DNA of 64,000 nt from Amphibalanus amphitrite (Eukaryota > Arthropoda > Thecostraca > Balanomorpha > Balanidae): the NCBI RefSeq assembly GCF_019059575.1, contig NW_024881833.1, positions 496,001 to 560,000 of the forward strand. Reading direction: 5' to 3'. Positions within the stretch are counted from its first letter, which is position 1, and every line of letters begins with the position of its first letter. The notes beneath the pieces were generated by a model. That model worked only from the letters and a program-made list of their open reading frames with translations. It was not told the DNA's origin and did no database searches. Position numbers and translations under genes: made by a program. Shown piece by piece: positions 35,101-48,383 of this stretch.

Positions 35101-38100
35101 GAGGCTTTATATATCTTTGCAACAAAGAAAACGTTCGATAAACGACCTACTCTGCTCGGAAGCTTCATCCCTTCACCCTGATATTGACTATAATCAGCAC
35201 GGCTTCGTCACGTCTTATTGGAGCTAACCTATAGACAAAATGCGAACAAACAAAGATATATGATTTAGTAGCGATGGAAGTTAATAACTTATACAATATA
35301 TACTGAGGTATATGCTTACTAAATACTTGTATACTAAAGCAAGTATCAAAGAAAAAGCTACTGGTGCATCAGGGTGACCGTCATGTCACGAGCTATGTGT
35401 TAAACCAGAGACGTAAGAATAGTTTAGCTTATAAAACCTCCGCAGTGAAAGGCCGAATTACACTGAAACTTGGCGCATCGGTGGGCACCTACAATGTTTT
35501 CCATTTACTGATTTTTATAGGTAATAAGAAATACAGCAATCAAAGACCACAGCCTTATTTTAAAAGGTTCAAGCAAACTCGAAAGCGGCACTGATCAGTT
35601 CAACACTTATGAGAGAACCCTCCATCAAGAGTACCCTTTCTTCCAGCTGGTTGAAGACAAACTCAATGACGACGTCATCTTCGATGCCCAACAGCTGCGT
35701 GATCCGCTGGGTGATCCACGGCTTCAGAACATCAAGCTTCACGCGGGTCATGTCGACCTGAAAGGAATATGGTGGGATGCGTGTTACATACACGCCATGA
35801 CATCAGCGTGGAAGCACCCATCGGATTTAAACAATAAGACCGCCAGTTTAGATATTGCAAACTCAGGCTAATGGATTCAACATTCAGGCTAGCGGGTTGT
35901 GTTCAACACACTACAGAAATGTCTTATGATGGCGCATGATGGCCTTTGAAGGGACTTTAACATATAATGAAAAGATACATTTCGGATATGCCTAACATGA
36001 CATTGAGTCAACAAAATTATATTTATTTTTAACATTCCACATGTATGCAAAGCAACACAACAACAAGTGGCAGCACTAGCAGAAAAGTAAGTTGACGGTG
36101 AGCGTTATTATTTTATTCAGCAAGTAACGCACCTCCGAAATTACCGACGTGTTGAATGTTACAGGCATCTGAACTAGCAATCAGTTGAACAGTCTGTTAC
36201 GTTACCTATGTACGGCCTTACCTGGGTCGGCACTAGAGTGTGTCATCGCTCAACTCGACCGCGGTACAACTAGTCGGCCCCAGGATGAAAATGAGAATAG
36301 ACCAGTAAAACATTGACCAAAGGACGTGGCTTCACACCACCATCGCAACTAACACTTCACGTGATAAAATACACATTACAGTTTCAAGGGAACATGTCTA
36401 ATTGATTTATGTTAATCCATTTCTGATAAGATGCTGGGACCTGACCAATGAATAAACACCACTGTAGAGGACGCACGTTGGCAGGAAATTCAAGGAGTGC
36501 AAAACAGGAAAGAAACAAATTGTGAAGTTTCTGTACAGTCATATAGCTATCCAATAAGACTGTGAACGCTGATGACATACATATCTAATGCATTAACACA
36601 ATGACCGTTCACTGTTCTTTGCTTCCAAAGCATCAATAAATGCTTTCTTATAGCTATATCATTATTAGGACGTTTCGTAGCTAATGCGCATCACAAATGT
36701 TGGTACTGCACTAGCATAGCACACCATCATCCATATTAAATTAAATACGATAGAGAACTTTATAAAATACGTTTCTCATAAACATCAAACATTTCCGGTC
36801 CAGAGTCCCACCATCAAACTGATCATTAGACCGAAGGGTAGCGTTGATTGAGCACTGTTTAAACCCAAAAACATAAAGAGGGATACTGTTATTACCAGTT
36901 GTCTGCTGGGAACACACAAATATAAATATTATGTGTCTGTGTTTCCAAAATCAAGTGTACCTACTACCTTTAAAAGGTTTTAAAACAGTCGTTGAGTGGT
37001 AATAATGAATAAACCTTAACCCTCGTCCGTATGGGGGGGGGGGGGGCGAACGGAATAACTCGCGTAAAAAGCGGCCGATCGCGACGAAACATTCAGTACC
37101 CTCGAGTCAATCAATTTCACACCTACTCTGAAAATGTCATGACCCTGATCCAAATGACCTTTGACCTGTGACCTATTTCTTGAGGCCATGTTTGACTGGA
37201 ATCGCGATTCGGCGTATATCGGCTTGCATCAGCCGCGCGTTTGCAGTCTTTTCGTGGTTTCAAGCGTTGAAACATGCGATATGATGTTGGTCCCATGCAT
37301 TAGGGTGGGTGTCAAGGTCACCTGAAGGTCAGGTCAAGTCATTGACCTCGGCTCACTTTTTCGAGTTTTACATGTTTCTAGGCTAGTTTTTGGAGCTGAA
37401 TTCGAATTTGGCAACCATTTGAACATTTACGAAGTAGTTTTGGTGCCTTCGTTACATGCCACGAAGCTGTCAGAGGCGGTTGACACCTACTACGAATACC
37501 CGGCAGGACCCCTACTGGTTGACCTGACCTGACCCGACCTGGCCTAAATGCATGAAGAAATCATCTGTGATCAAAACTAACATGATATTCGTGATCAGCA
37601 CCCCAAAAAACATAAAAGCCACACATTACAACTTCCTAACAGGTCCCGATTTTCCTGGCTCTTGGGTCATTGAAGGAAGGTCAACAAATGACCTAGGACC
37701 TTGAAATTGGGAATCATCGGCTTCCTCTCGTCACGGGCAACACGCTCGTTTTTTCCGCGAAACTCTATCTCGATCAGGGGCTAAACGGCAAGGGGGGAGG
37801 ATCCAACGGACCCCCCTTATACGTTCGCGGCTGGAAAAAAACACCAATACGGGCGAGGGTTAATCCTCCATAATGTCACCACTCTGCAAAATGTGATACA
37901 GGAGGACAAAGTAGTACTGATTTTACTGCAAGACCATATTTTGAGACTAAATGAGATTGGGCACAAGACTTAAGCTTTGCAAGGGTTGAACTAAGTTGTG
38001 CTAAAAAAAGAATAATAATGCTTATAATCCATTTAAAGACCATGGCTTAACACAAACACAAGCTTTTGAATAAACTTTTTGAATGAATACACACAAATTT

Positions 38101-39539
38101 GAATGACTGGAAAACCAAGGAATGCTAAGTCAAATGACAGAAAAAGTCAATTTTCTATGCTGGGTAAGTGTACTATAATTTTATGTGCATATCATTCATG
38201 AAAAATAATATGCAAGTGAAGCAATAAGTCTCCACACAGATGACAACTTTTGCCTATCATTTGTTTTACTACAACTACATGCTCAAATTTGGGAGCTGGC
38301 ACAGGTCTACTTTGAGGTTTAGTGCCCTTTTTGATAAACAATGATATGACTTATGCTATCAATGAACTTTTCTCCACTGACCATCAACTTACTACAACCT
38401 GAGATTGTTGACATACAAAATTTGTATCCTTCTTTTCATTTTTGGCACCACTGATTGATGCTGTCTGGATGGTGAAAGGTTGTTTCAATAGGGTGATGGG
38501 AGAGTTTGGAGACCAAAAACACAGACAACAAAAACAAAAGCACTGAAAACTGTAGGTACCTTCTTTGTTAGGTTATCTGAGAACCTCATTTGCTTCATCA
38601 TTTTCTTTTCCTTGTCGCTGAAGCGGTTGTCCTGCTCAGCAGATGTACCCTGAAAAAGGAAAACAGTAGGGGCATGCCCCACTGTTAGCACCTGCTTTTA
38701 TCCATCATGTGCACTCACCACCACAAGCTAACTATAAAAAATGCAACACAAAGGACTGAATGAGAGGTGGAATGACATTACCACTAGAATTTGATCATCT
38801 ACCTGCTCATTAAATGTCTTCCTGATAATGCTTTGGCATAATAACACACAACAGAAGAATAGCAAATATCATGACATAAAAATGAAAAGAAACATTCAAT
38901 CAATAATGACAGAAGGATGAATCAAAACTGCTGCCCTTTCTATGCTGAATAGATGGCATTGAAAGGTGCAATCCAGTGAAGGTAAGCTGCTGAAATAGGG
39001 CAACAATCACAACAACAACAAAAAAGGCAGTCATGGTCATTACCTACTGTGCAGCAAAGCAAAATTATATCCATGACCTTCAAAGGCACATAAATGAGTT
39101 CACTTGATAGGTATTTCAAAGAAAAAAAGATAAAACAAAAATGCAAACACTTGTGAGAACACCAATATTATCATAGTTGCAGAACTCTGCCATCAGGGGT
39201 TGGGGTGCTCACGCTCAAGTGACCTCAACCATTCACATCAGTGGCAGTTAGGGCTTCAGTACCCCTATAGTGTTACCATGTAGATACCAAAACTTTGCAA
39301 TCCTGCACTTATCATCTATCCATTATTGTGCAACCTTATTTGAAATAATGGTGGAAACACAGGTTGAAACTTGAAACTGAGCACACCAATCGAATAGGTA
39401 CCAAAAAACATATTTTAAAAAACTTTACACGGCATCCATTTACTGATAAACCTGTGGAAATTATTATCTAATTCATAAAGGCATGCACCAAATAAAAAGG
39501 CTTAACAACTCTCACCCGGAAAAAGCCTGCGTCTGCCAT
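32124..39539 (-). CDS. SRRM1: Serine/arginine repetitive matrix protein 1, complete
   Basis: Nuclear co-activator of pre-mRNA splicing that binds RNA through its PWI domain and bridges SR proteins. Exons on the minus strand: 39539-39516, 38649-38560, 35757-35635, 34944-34774, 34648-34290, 34087-33877, 33698-33373, 33069-32682 and 32471-32124. All phases agree; the product is 679 residues. Residues 1-38 (MADAGFFRGTSAEQDNRF) match the vertebrate protein almost residue for residue. The PWI domain (about 27-126) contains LKPWITQRITQLLG and INLTGFLNGKNARVF. After it come RS blocks (about 165-200), a long RD/RE alternating block (about 330-430), Lys/Glu/Ser-rich acidic stretches, and the conserved C-terminal motif LEELEKKLREKALRSM seen in vertebrates as DDLERHLREKALRSM. 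It is shorter than human (about 900) because fewer RS/P repeats are present. Intron 2 holds a piggyBac-like MITE. Confidence 0.95.
37020..37859. mobile_element. piggyBac-like MITE (840 bp) in SRRM1 intron 2
   Basis: Starts CCCTCGTCCGTATGG and ends CCAATACGGGCGAGGG, an inverted pair of about 14-16 bp, with TTAA directly outside both ends (37016-37019 and 37860-37863). CCC...GGG ends in TTAA are the piggyBac hallmark. There is no transposase. The interior has TGACCT-rich stretches. Diverged relatives lie inside the hAT-like elements at 23463 and 41516. Confidence 0.88.
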
Positions 39540-39756
39540 CTCTCCCTTTGAACGAGGCTACGACGAGGCTGAAGCAGTAAAAATGAAAAGCTGGAGCCGC
39601 AGAGGCGGTAAGCTTGAGCTTTGATCTTCAGTGAGCGACTGCTAACTACGGCACTCCCCTCTGAACCATTCTTTCTCAAGAATCACAGTGAAGCGGTACG
39701 TTAGACACTCATCTCATCTTATGGAAAAAAATAAAGCAAATTTTCTTTTTGAACTG
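39540..39756. other. SRRM1 upstream region
   Basis: Only about 217 bp separate the SRRM1 start codon from the first block of the duplicated repeat region. The start codon has a good context (GGGAGAGATGG). No TATA box was seen. Confidence 0.4.
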
Positions 39757-41090
39757 CCAAGCCTAGGTGATTTATTTTCATAATAAGCATGTCATGCTCT
39801 ATCTATACGTTCATAAAGTTGGCTTCAAATTCGGATTCGGATTCCAGCACCACATTCGTGGAAAAAATGACAAAAACGGACCCCTCAGATTCGATTTAAA
39901 TTAACAGGATAGATAGAGCAGGACATGCTTATTATGAAAATAAATCACCTAGGCTTGGCACCCCCTAGGAACTGAGGAATCTTAGGTCAAAGTTCAAGGT
40001 CATTCTCGGCGGACCCTTTGGATTCTCGTAAAAATTGGTACAAATATAGTCCATGAAGAGCTGATTTCAAAAATATCAGTTTCTTACTTTGGCAAGCAGC
40101 ACGAACTGATATATAGTAGGTCAAAGGTCAGAATCAAGGTCACGTATGTGTAATACAGGAAGTGGAAGTGATCACGTGGCCAGGTGAGAAAGGAGGACCC
40201 CTTAGATTTCAATAATTTTTTGTTTAATGATGCAACCAATGTTGGAAATGCTACTGCTGGTTTTTCTTGTTTTGGCAAGGTCAAACTACGGAGAAATAAC
40301 GGGTCAAAGGTCAAGGTCATTTTTAGCGGACCCTTTCGATTCACATATAAATTTTTATCCCAATACAATTTTTAATGCTGGTTATTATTCTGCGTATTGT
40401 TAGGTTTGGCAGGTCTTAAATTATTTTAAAATATTTAAATAATTTTACCTTCAATTCACCTATCCCAACATGGCTACCGTGCGAGCACCTATCAACACCT
40501 TGATGAAAATAACAAACCGAAAATCTGAGAAACGCGATTTGACCTTGGACGTGCCCCGCGTGCCAGTGCACTGGCTTTAGGGGTGCTGAAGAACTTGATT
40601 TGGTGGGTATAGTGTGTTTTGGTGTGGGTTATTGTAATTTTAATGTATTGCACGTTGCCTGATTTGCGACACAACTTACAAAATTGAAATAGCAGTCGTA
40701 AGTAGTGTCAGTGTCGCAGGTTGACCTTGCCTTGGGGAATACCGAATAGGTCACAGATCATCGGGGTCATTGTCTCGAAATTTACGTGGTACATGTAAAA
40801 TTGTTTGAACTTGAGACCCTGAAAATTTTGTTGCAATCCGTTGATGCTAATGCAAGTTATAGAGCTTGAACTGACAGGTCTATGAGGCCTCCATCCATGC
40901 CAGCGAGGCAGCAAGAGTGTTGAAAATGGTCCATAATATGCAATTTCACATTAATTGGGGCATTCAGGAATTGGAAGTAGCCTAACACCATTCCAGCAAC
41001 TACTGGCGAATCCAGAAAGGCGGTCTTGGACGCTGCAAGGGTCATCCCCCAAAAATTCTCCCGATTCCAAAAACGTGTCCCAGATGACCC
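39757..41090. repeat. N1 block, first copy
   Basis: Single-copy-looking sequence that recurs inverted at 55709-56826 and direct at 57096-58262, with high identity (for example GTTGCTGGAATGGTGTTAGG and its complement). Its outer edge folds back: CAAGCCTAGGTGATTTATTT at 39757 pairs with AAATAAATCACCTAGGCTTG near 39940. It contains several TCAAGGTCA sequences. Short frames present are shared among copies but look like repeat by-products. Confidence 0.85.
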
Positions 41091-43244
41091 CCATGACCTC
41101 CAATGAGCTCTGCGATGACCCCAAGTTGACCTTTTTGACCTGACGTGTCCCAGATGACCTCCATGACCTTCAATTGAGCTCTGATGACTCCAAGCTGACC
41201 TCTGTGACCTGATATGTCCCAGATGACCTCCAATTGAGCTCTTTGATGATCCTAAGCTGACCTCTGTGACCTTATAAGTTATATGTCCCAGATGACCTCC
41301 AATTGAGCTCACTGATGACCCCCAAGTTGACCTCTGTGACCTGACGTGTCCCATATGACCTCTACGATCTCTAAGTGACCTCTCTGATGACCTTAAGCTG
41401 ACCTCTGTGACCTGACGTGTCCCAGATGACCTCCGTGACCTCCAATTGAGCTCTGATGACTCCAAGCTGACCTCTGTGACCTGGTATGTCCCAGATGACC
41501 TCCAATTGAGCTCTTCACTGGCGGATCCAGGGGGGGGCCACCGGGGCCATGGCCCCCCCCCAAAAGCCTGAAAGGGGGGGCCAACATATCTTTTGGCCCC
41601 CCCCAAAACGCTTGAAGAAAAATTAATGTGAGATGGTTGCGTAGTAGATACCTACTAGAATCAGCAGCGTGATTCAATAGCGTAGAGAAAGTCAGGGGTG
41701 CGGAAACTACTTTCAGACTGGGGGGGGGGGGGCACACCATAATAGAGATCAACCTAGGGTCCCCCCAAATCTAGTTTCTCACCGGTTTTAGGCCACTTAT
41801 TTTTCATCTCTTGGCTTTTTCAGCAAAAAAAGAAAACATTTGCAAAAAGGGCGGTATTCCGTCTGAAAGTTGTGGTGGCACCGCCCCCCACTGGTGGATT
41901 CAGGGAGGGGGCCACCGGGGCCATGGCCCCCCAAAAGCCTGAAAGGGGGGCCAACATATCTTTTGGCCCCCCTCCCAAAACGCTTGATGAAAAATTAATG
42001 TGAGAAGGTTGCGTAGTAGATACCTAAAAGTTAGAATCACCGGCGTGATTCAATAGCGTAGAGAAACTCAGGGGTGCGGGAACTACTTTCAGACTGGGGG
42101 GGGGGGGCACACCATAACAGAGATCAACCTAGGGTCCCCCCGAATCTAGTTTTCTCACCGGTTTTGGGCCACTTATTTTTCATCCCTTGGCTTTTTTCAA
42201 CAAAAAAAGAAAACATTTGCAAAAATGGGGTATTCCGTCTGAAAGTTGTGGGGGCACCGCCCCCACGGCCCCATAGTTGGGGGGTGGGCAAGCTGTCCCC
42301 ACTGCCCCGGTTCCCGCGCCTATGGAGAAACTACCTGGTTTACTAGCTTCCTTCATAAAGTGTCGTCATGTCTTGTCGTCACCCGAGAAGGTCTTATTGC
42401 ATACATATCGATTGAACTGTCAAGTTAACAAACTTGCTCTGGCAGCCTGACCTGACATGACCCGGCAATTTTTCATTCACGGAATATGCGCAATAATTTT
42501 TTAGGAACACTCACTGAGTTGGCGTTGAAAAGCTTGTTTTGTTTGGTAATTGTACAAGAAGCATATCAGGGACCTTTTTGTCCCTTCCCGTGAAACGGTA
42601 AAAGACTTATTTCGGTCAGAGCTCAGGCCAATCTCTAAGGGGTCAGTCGGGTCACTTATTTCTTAAAAGGGTCCTTACGGCATCCAAGGACCAATTCCGG
42701 CTTTTGAGTGCACCACATCAGCATTTGATGCTGCGACAGATGGTGAAATATGAATATATGTTACAGGCCGTATGAAAATTGTCCGTTTGCAAACGGCCTG
42801 GCCCAGTCAGGGCATATGAAACAGCCTGAAAACACCGGCCGTTTGCAAACCATGACCTGAAATATCAGACCGTTTGAAAACGGCCTAGTTAGTTTCGACC
42901 TAGCGGATCCAGGGGGGCCACGGGGTCATGCCCCCAAGCCTGAAAGGGGGCAACATGTATTTTGACCCCCCAAAACACTTAAGAAATATGAATGTGAGCA
43001 GTAGCGTAGTAGGTAGAAACTACCGTATCATTAAAAATATGTGAGCTTGAGTGTTGGTCTCGTCTTCACCCAAGCAGTTCTTATTGCATACTTTACCTCT
43101 CGATCGACGCGTGAAGTTATCGTGTAAGTTATCATGAATCCGATCGCGACGAAACTTTAGCACCCTCATGTTGACAAAGTCTGAAAATTTCATGACCCTG
43201 ACCCAAGTGACCTTTGACCTGTGGCCTATTTCTCGAGACTATCC

Positions 43245-43399
43245 GTGCGTTCGGAGAGCATGGAATATTCACCGTCCCCTGGAATATTCCCCGTGCCGCG
43301 TTCGGAGGCGTATCTCTCTGAACGGCCAATCTCCGGGAATGTTCCGCGCGCATGGAGTATTCCACGGATTCCACGTGGAATGTGCCTCTCCGAACGCAC
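43245..43399. mobile_element. 155-bp MITE nested in piggyBac-like sequence
   Basis: GTGCGTTCGGAGAG at the left and CTCTCCGAACGCAC at the right are perfect 14-bp inverted ends. Comparison with 37160-37200 shows the host sequence continuing across the insertion (CTATTTCT..GAG... resumes as CCATGTTTG). Confidence 0.8.
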
Positions 43400-43947
43400 C
43401 ATATGTTTGGCCATGTTTGAGGCCATGTTTGGCCGGAATCGCGATTCCGCGTATGTCGGCTCACATTATCCGCTCGTTTACAGTCTTTTCGTGGTTTAAA
43501 ACGCTCAAACATGTGAAATGATGTTGGTCCCAACCATTGTGGTAGGTGTCAATGTCACCTTAGGGTCAAGTCAGGTCATTGACCTTTGATGACCTCGGTG
43601 CACTTTTCCGAGTTTAACATGTTTCTAGGATAGTTTCGTTTAGCTGATTTTGAATTTAGCATTTAGCAACCATTTGAACATTTACGAAGTAGTTTTGATG
43701 CCTTCGTATCATGTTACGTAGCTGCCAGTGGTAGTCGGACACCTGCTACACGGACGCCCATAAGTACTGGTTGACCTGGTTGACCTGACCTGGCCTGCCC
43801 CGACATGGCCTAAAGGCATGAAGACATCATCTATGATCCAAACTAACATGAAATTCGTGATCAGCACAAAAAAATCTATTACAGCCTTACTTTAGGAGGT
43901 TCTGACAGGCCCTGATTTTCCCGTCTTTTGGGTCTGTGACCTGACCT

Positions 43948-44100
43948 GGGCGGTGTTTCACGGCACGCTGCCAGCGCTGTTGGCACTTTTGGTTTCCATG
44001 GAGACATCAACTAGCCTATACCTACAACACTACCGAAGGTTGACCTTAGCTCGCGGAATGCGCTGGCAGCGGCTGGCAGCGCGACCGTGAAACACCGCCC
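43948..44100. mobile_element. 153-bp MITE nested in piggyBac-like sequence
   Basis: GGGCGGTGTTTCACGG and GCTGCCAGCGC at the left pair with GCGCTGGCAGC and CCGTGAAACACCGCCC at the right. The surrounding sequence aligns with about 37660-37700 of the SRRM1 MITE without this insert. Confidence 0.8.
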
Positions 44101-47100
44101 TGGAAGGTCAAACAATGACCAAGGACCTTAAAATCGGGTATCATCGGCTTCCTCTCGTCACTCACAGGCAACACACTCGTTTTTTTCCGCGAGCTCTAGC
44201 TTGATCAGGGGCCGAACGGCAGAGAGGTTCAACCGACACCTCCCAGCCCGCGAAGGCTGCGCCAAGCACCGACCCGGAGCGGTGGTCGACAAAAGCAATT
44301 TGAAGTGTTTTCAAAGTAATATTAAGGCACGGGTTGAGTGGGCTACCATTTCTCTCTCTATTTTTTTTTTAATTAAAAAAAAAAATTATCGTTTCAGGGC
44401 TGTGACGAAAAATAAGTGGCCTAAATCCGATGAGAAAACAGGATTTGGGGGTACCCTAGGTTTGGCTCCTTGCACGAGTTGGCCCCCCCCAAAACGCAAG
44501 TCTGGATCCGCCAGTGGAGCTCTTTGATGATCCTAAGCTGACCTCTGTGACCTGACGTGTCCCAGATGACCCTCAGTTGAGCTCTGTGATGACCCCAGTC
44601 CCCAAGTTGACCTCTGTGACTTGACGTGTCCCATATGACCTCTGTGACCTCAAGTGACTTCTCTGATGACTCCAAGCTGATCTCTGTGACCTGACATGTC
44701 CCAGATGACCTCCAATTGAGGTCTCTGATAAGCCCAAGCTGACCTCTGTGACCTGACATGTCCCATATGACCTCTGTGACCTCTAAGTGACCTCCCTCAT
44801 GACCCCAAGTTGACCTGTGTGACCTGACGTGTCCCATATGACCTCTGCGACCTCTAAGTGATCGCTCTGATTACCCCAAGCTGACCTCTGTGACCTGACG
44901 TGTCCAAGATGACCCCCATGACCTTTAATCGAGCTCTGTGATGACCCAAGTTGACCTCTGTGACTTGACATGTCCCAGATGACCTCCGTAACCTCCAATT
45001 GGGCTCTTTGATGACCCCAAGCTGACCTCTGTGACCTGACGTGTCCCAGATGACCCTCAATTGAGCTCTGTGATGACCCCAAGTTGACCTCTGTGACTTG
45101 ACGTGTCCCATATGACCTCTGTGACATCAAGTGACCTCTCTGATGACTCCAAGCTGATCTCTGTGACCTGACATGTCCCAGATGACCTCCAATTGAGCTC
45201 TCTGATAACCCCAAGCTGACCTATGTGACCTGACATGTCCCATATGACCTCTGTGACCTCTAAGTGACCTCCCTCATGACCCCAAGCTGACCTGTGTGAC
45301 CTGACGTGTCCCATTAGACCTCTGTGACCTCTAAGTGACCTCTCTCATGACCCCAAGCTGACCTGTGCGACCTGACGTGTCCCAGATGACCTCCGTGACC
45401 TCCAATTGAGCTCTTTGATGATCCTAAGCTGACCTCTGTGACCTGACGTGTCCCAGATGACCCTCAGTTGAGCTCTGTGATGACCCCAAGTTGACCTCTG
45501 TGACTTGACGTGTCCCATATGACCTCTTTGACCTCAAGTGACCTCTCTGATGACTCCAAGCTGATCTCTGTGACCTGGCATGTCCCAGATGACCTCAACT
45601 TGAGGTCTCTGATAAGCCCAAGCTGACCTCTGTGACCTGACATGTCCCATATGACCTCTGTGACCTCTAAGTGACCTCCCTCATGACCCCAAGTTGACCT
45701 GTGTGACCTGACGTGTCCCATATGACCTCTGCGACCTCTAAGTGATCGCTCTGATTACCCCAAGCTGACCTCTGTGACCTGACGTGTCCAAGATGACCCC
45801 CATGACCTTTAATCGAGCTCTGTGATGACCCAAGTTGACCTCTGTGACTTGACATGTCCCAGATGACCTCCGTAACCTCCAATTGGGCTCTTTGATGACC
45901 CCAAGCTGACCTCTGTGACCTGACGTGTCCCAGATGACCCTCAATTGAGCTCTGTGATGACCCCAAGTTGACCTCTGTGACTTGACGTGTCCCATATGAC
46001 CTCTGTGACATCAAGTGACCTCTCTGATGACTCCAAGCTGACCTCTGTGACTTGACATGTCCCATATGACCTCTGTGACCTCTAAGTGACCTCCCTCATG
46101 ACCCCAAGTTGACCTGTGTGACCTGACGTGTCCCATATGACCTCTGCGACCTCTAAGTGATCGCTCTGATTACCCCAAGCTGACCTCTGTGACCTGACGT
46201 GTCCAAGATGACCCCCATGACCTTTAATCGAGCTCTGTGATGACCCAAGTTGATCTCTGTGACCTGACATGTCCCAGATGACCTCCGTAACCTCCAATTG
46301 GGCTATTTGATGACCCCAAGCTGACCTCTGTGACCTGACGTGTCCCAGATGACCCTCAATTGAGCTCTGTGATGACCCCAAGTTGACCTCTGTGACTTGA
46401 CGTGTCCCATATGACCTCTGTGACATCAAGTGACCTCTCTGATGACTCCAAGCTGACCTCTGTGACTTGACATGTCCCATATGACCTCTGTGACCTCTAA
46501 GTGACCTCCCTCATGACCCCAAGTTGACCTGTGTGACCTGACGTGTCCCATATGACCTCTGCGACCTCTAAGTGATCGCTCTGATTACCCCCAAGCTGAC
46601 CTCTGTGACCTGACGTGTCCAAGATGACCCCCATGACCTTTAATCGAGCTCTGTGATGACCCAAGTTGACCTCTGTGACTTGACATGTCCCAGATGACCT
46701 CCGTAACCTCCAATTGGGCTCTTTGATGACCCCAAGCTGACCTCTGTGACCTGACGTGTCTCAGATGACCCTCAATTGAGCTCTGTGATGACCCCAAGTT
46801 GACCTCTGTGACTTGACCTGTCCCATATGACCTCTGTGACATCAAGTGACCTCTCTGATGACTCCAAGCTGATCTCTGTGACCTGACATGTCCCAGATGA
46901 CCTCCAATTGAGCTCTCTGATAACCCCAAGCTGACCTATGTGACCTGACATGTCCCATATGACCTCTGTGACCTCTAAGTGACCTCCCTCATGACCCCAA
47001 GCTGACCTGTGTGACCTGACGTGTCCCAGATGACCTCCGTGACCTCCAATTGAGCTCTGATGACTCCAATCTGACCTCTGTGACCTGATATGTCCCAGAT

Positions 47101-48183
47101 GACCTCCAATTGAGCTCACTGATGACCCCAAGTTGACCTCTGTGACCTGACGTGTCCCATATGACCTCTACGACCTCTAAGTGATCTCTCTGATTACCCC
47201 AAGCTGACCTCTGTGACCTGACGTGTCCAAGATGACCCCCATGACCTTCAATCGAGCTCTGTGATGACCCAAGCTGACCTCTGTGAACTGACGTGTCCCA
47301 TATGACCTCTGCGACCTCTAAGTGACCTCTCTGATGACCTTAAGCTGACCTCTGTGACCTGATGTGTCCCAGATGACCTCCGTGACCTCCAATTGAGCTC
47401 TGATGACTCCAAGCTGACCTCTGTGACCTGATATGTCCTAGATGACCTCCAATTGAGCTCTTTGATGATCCTAAGCTGACCTCTGTAACCTGACGTGTCC
47501 CAGATGACCCTCAGTTGAGCTCTGTGATGACCCCAAGTTGACCTCTGTGACTTGACGTGTCCCATATGACCTCTGTGACCTCAAGTGACATCTCTGATGA
47601 CTCCAACCTGATCTCTGTGACCTGACATGTCCCAGATGACCTCCAATTCAGGTCTCTGATAACCCCAAGTTGACCTCTGTGACTTGACGTGTCCCATATG
47701 ACCTCTATGACCTCAAGTGACCTCTCTGATGACTCCAAGCTGATCTCTGTGACCTGACATGTCCCAGATGACCTCCAATTCAGGTCTCTGATAACCCCAA
47801 GCTGACCTCTGTGACCTGACATGTCCCATGTGACCTCGGTGACCTCTAAGTGACCTCCCTCATGACCCCAAGTTGACCTGTGTGACCTGACGTGTCCCAT
47901 ATGACCTCTGCGACCTCTAAGTGATCTCTCTGATTACCCCAAGCTGACCTCTGTGACCTGACGTGTCCAAGATGACCCCCATGACCTTCAATCGAGCTCT
48001 GTGATGACCCAAGCTGACCTCTGTGACTTGACATGTCCCAGATGACCTCCGTAACCTCCAATTAGGCTCTTTGATGACCCCAAGCTGACCTCTGTGACCT
48101 GACGTGTCCCAGAAGGGCCCTAATTGAGCTCTGCGATGACCATAAGTTGACCTTTGTGACCTGACGTGTCCCAGATGACCCCC

Positions 48184-48290
<107 letters not shown>

Positions 48291-48383
48291 CACGTGCCGG
48301 TGTCGCGGATCCTATAGGCAAATTTTGTACATACCAGTGTTGATCCCAAGTCTCTGACCGGACATGTATTTTCCTTCCCGCAG

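Larger units (their letters stand above)
41516..44516. mobile_element. hAT-like composite transposon (3.0 kb) inside the satellite
   Basis: The outer 15 bp at each end are perfect inverted repeats (CACTGGCGGATCCAG). The flanks carry the exact 8-bp duplication GAGCTCTT (41508-41515 and 44517-44524), and the inverted satellite copy keeps the empty site once (AAGAGCTC at 55279-55286). Internally the first 373 bp are tandemly repeated (41516 and 41889), a third partial left end occurs at 42903, and about 43130-44230 is related to the piggyBac-like MITE of SRRM1, itself interrupted by two small MITEs. No transposase. Confidence 0.92.

Noticed and set aside
40084-40368. 94-codon minus-strand frame in N1, kept in the copy at 57268
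   Set aside because: No start or splice context, no known family; conservation is explained by recent duplication.
42763-42900. Repeated palindromes CCGTTTGCAAACGG as operator-like sites
   Set aside because: They lie inside the hAT-like composite and look like part of its repeat; no regulatory context.
43998-44011. X-box-like GTTTCCATGGAGAC
   Set aside because: One mismatch in the conserved AAC end and located inside a small MITE.
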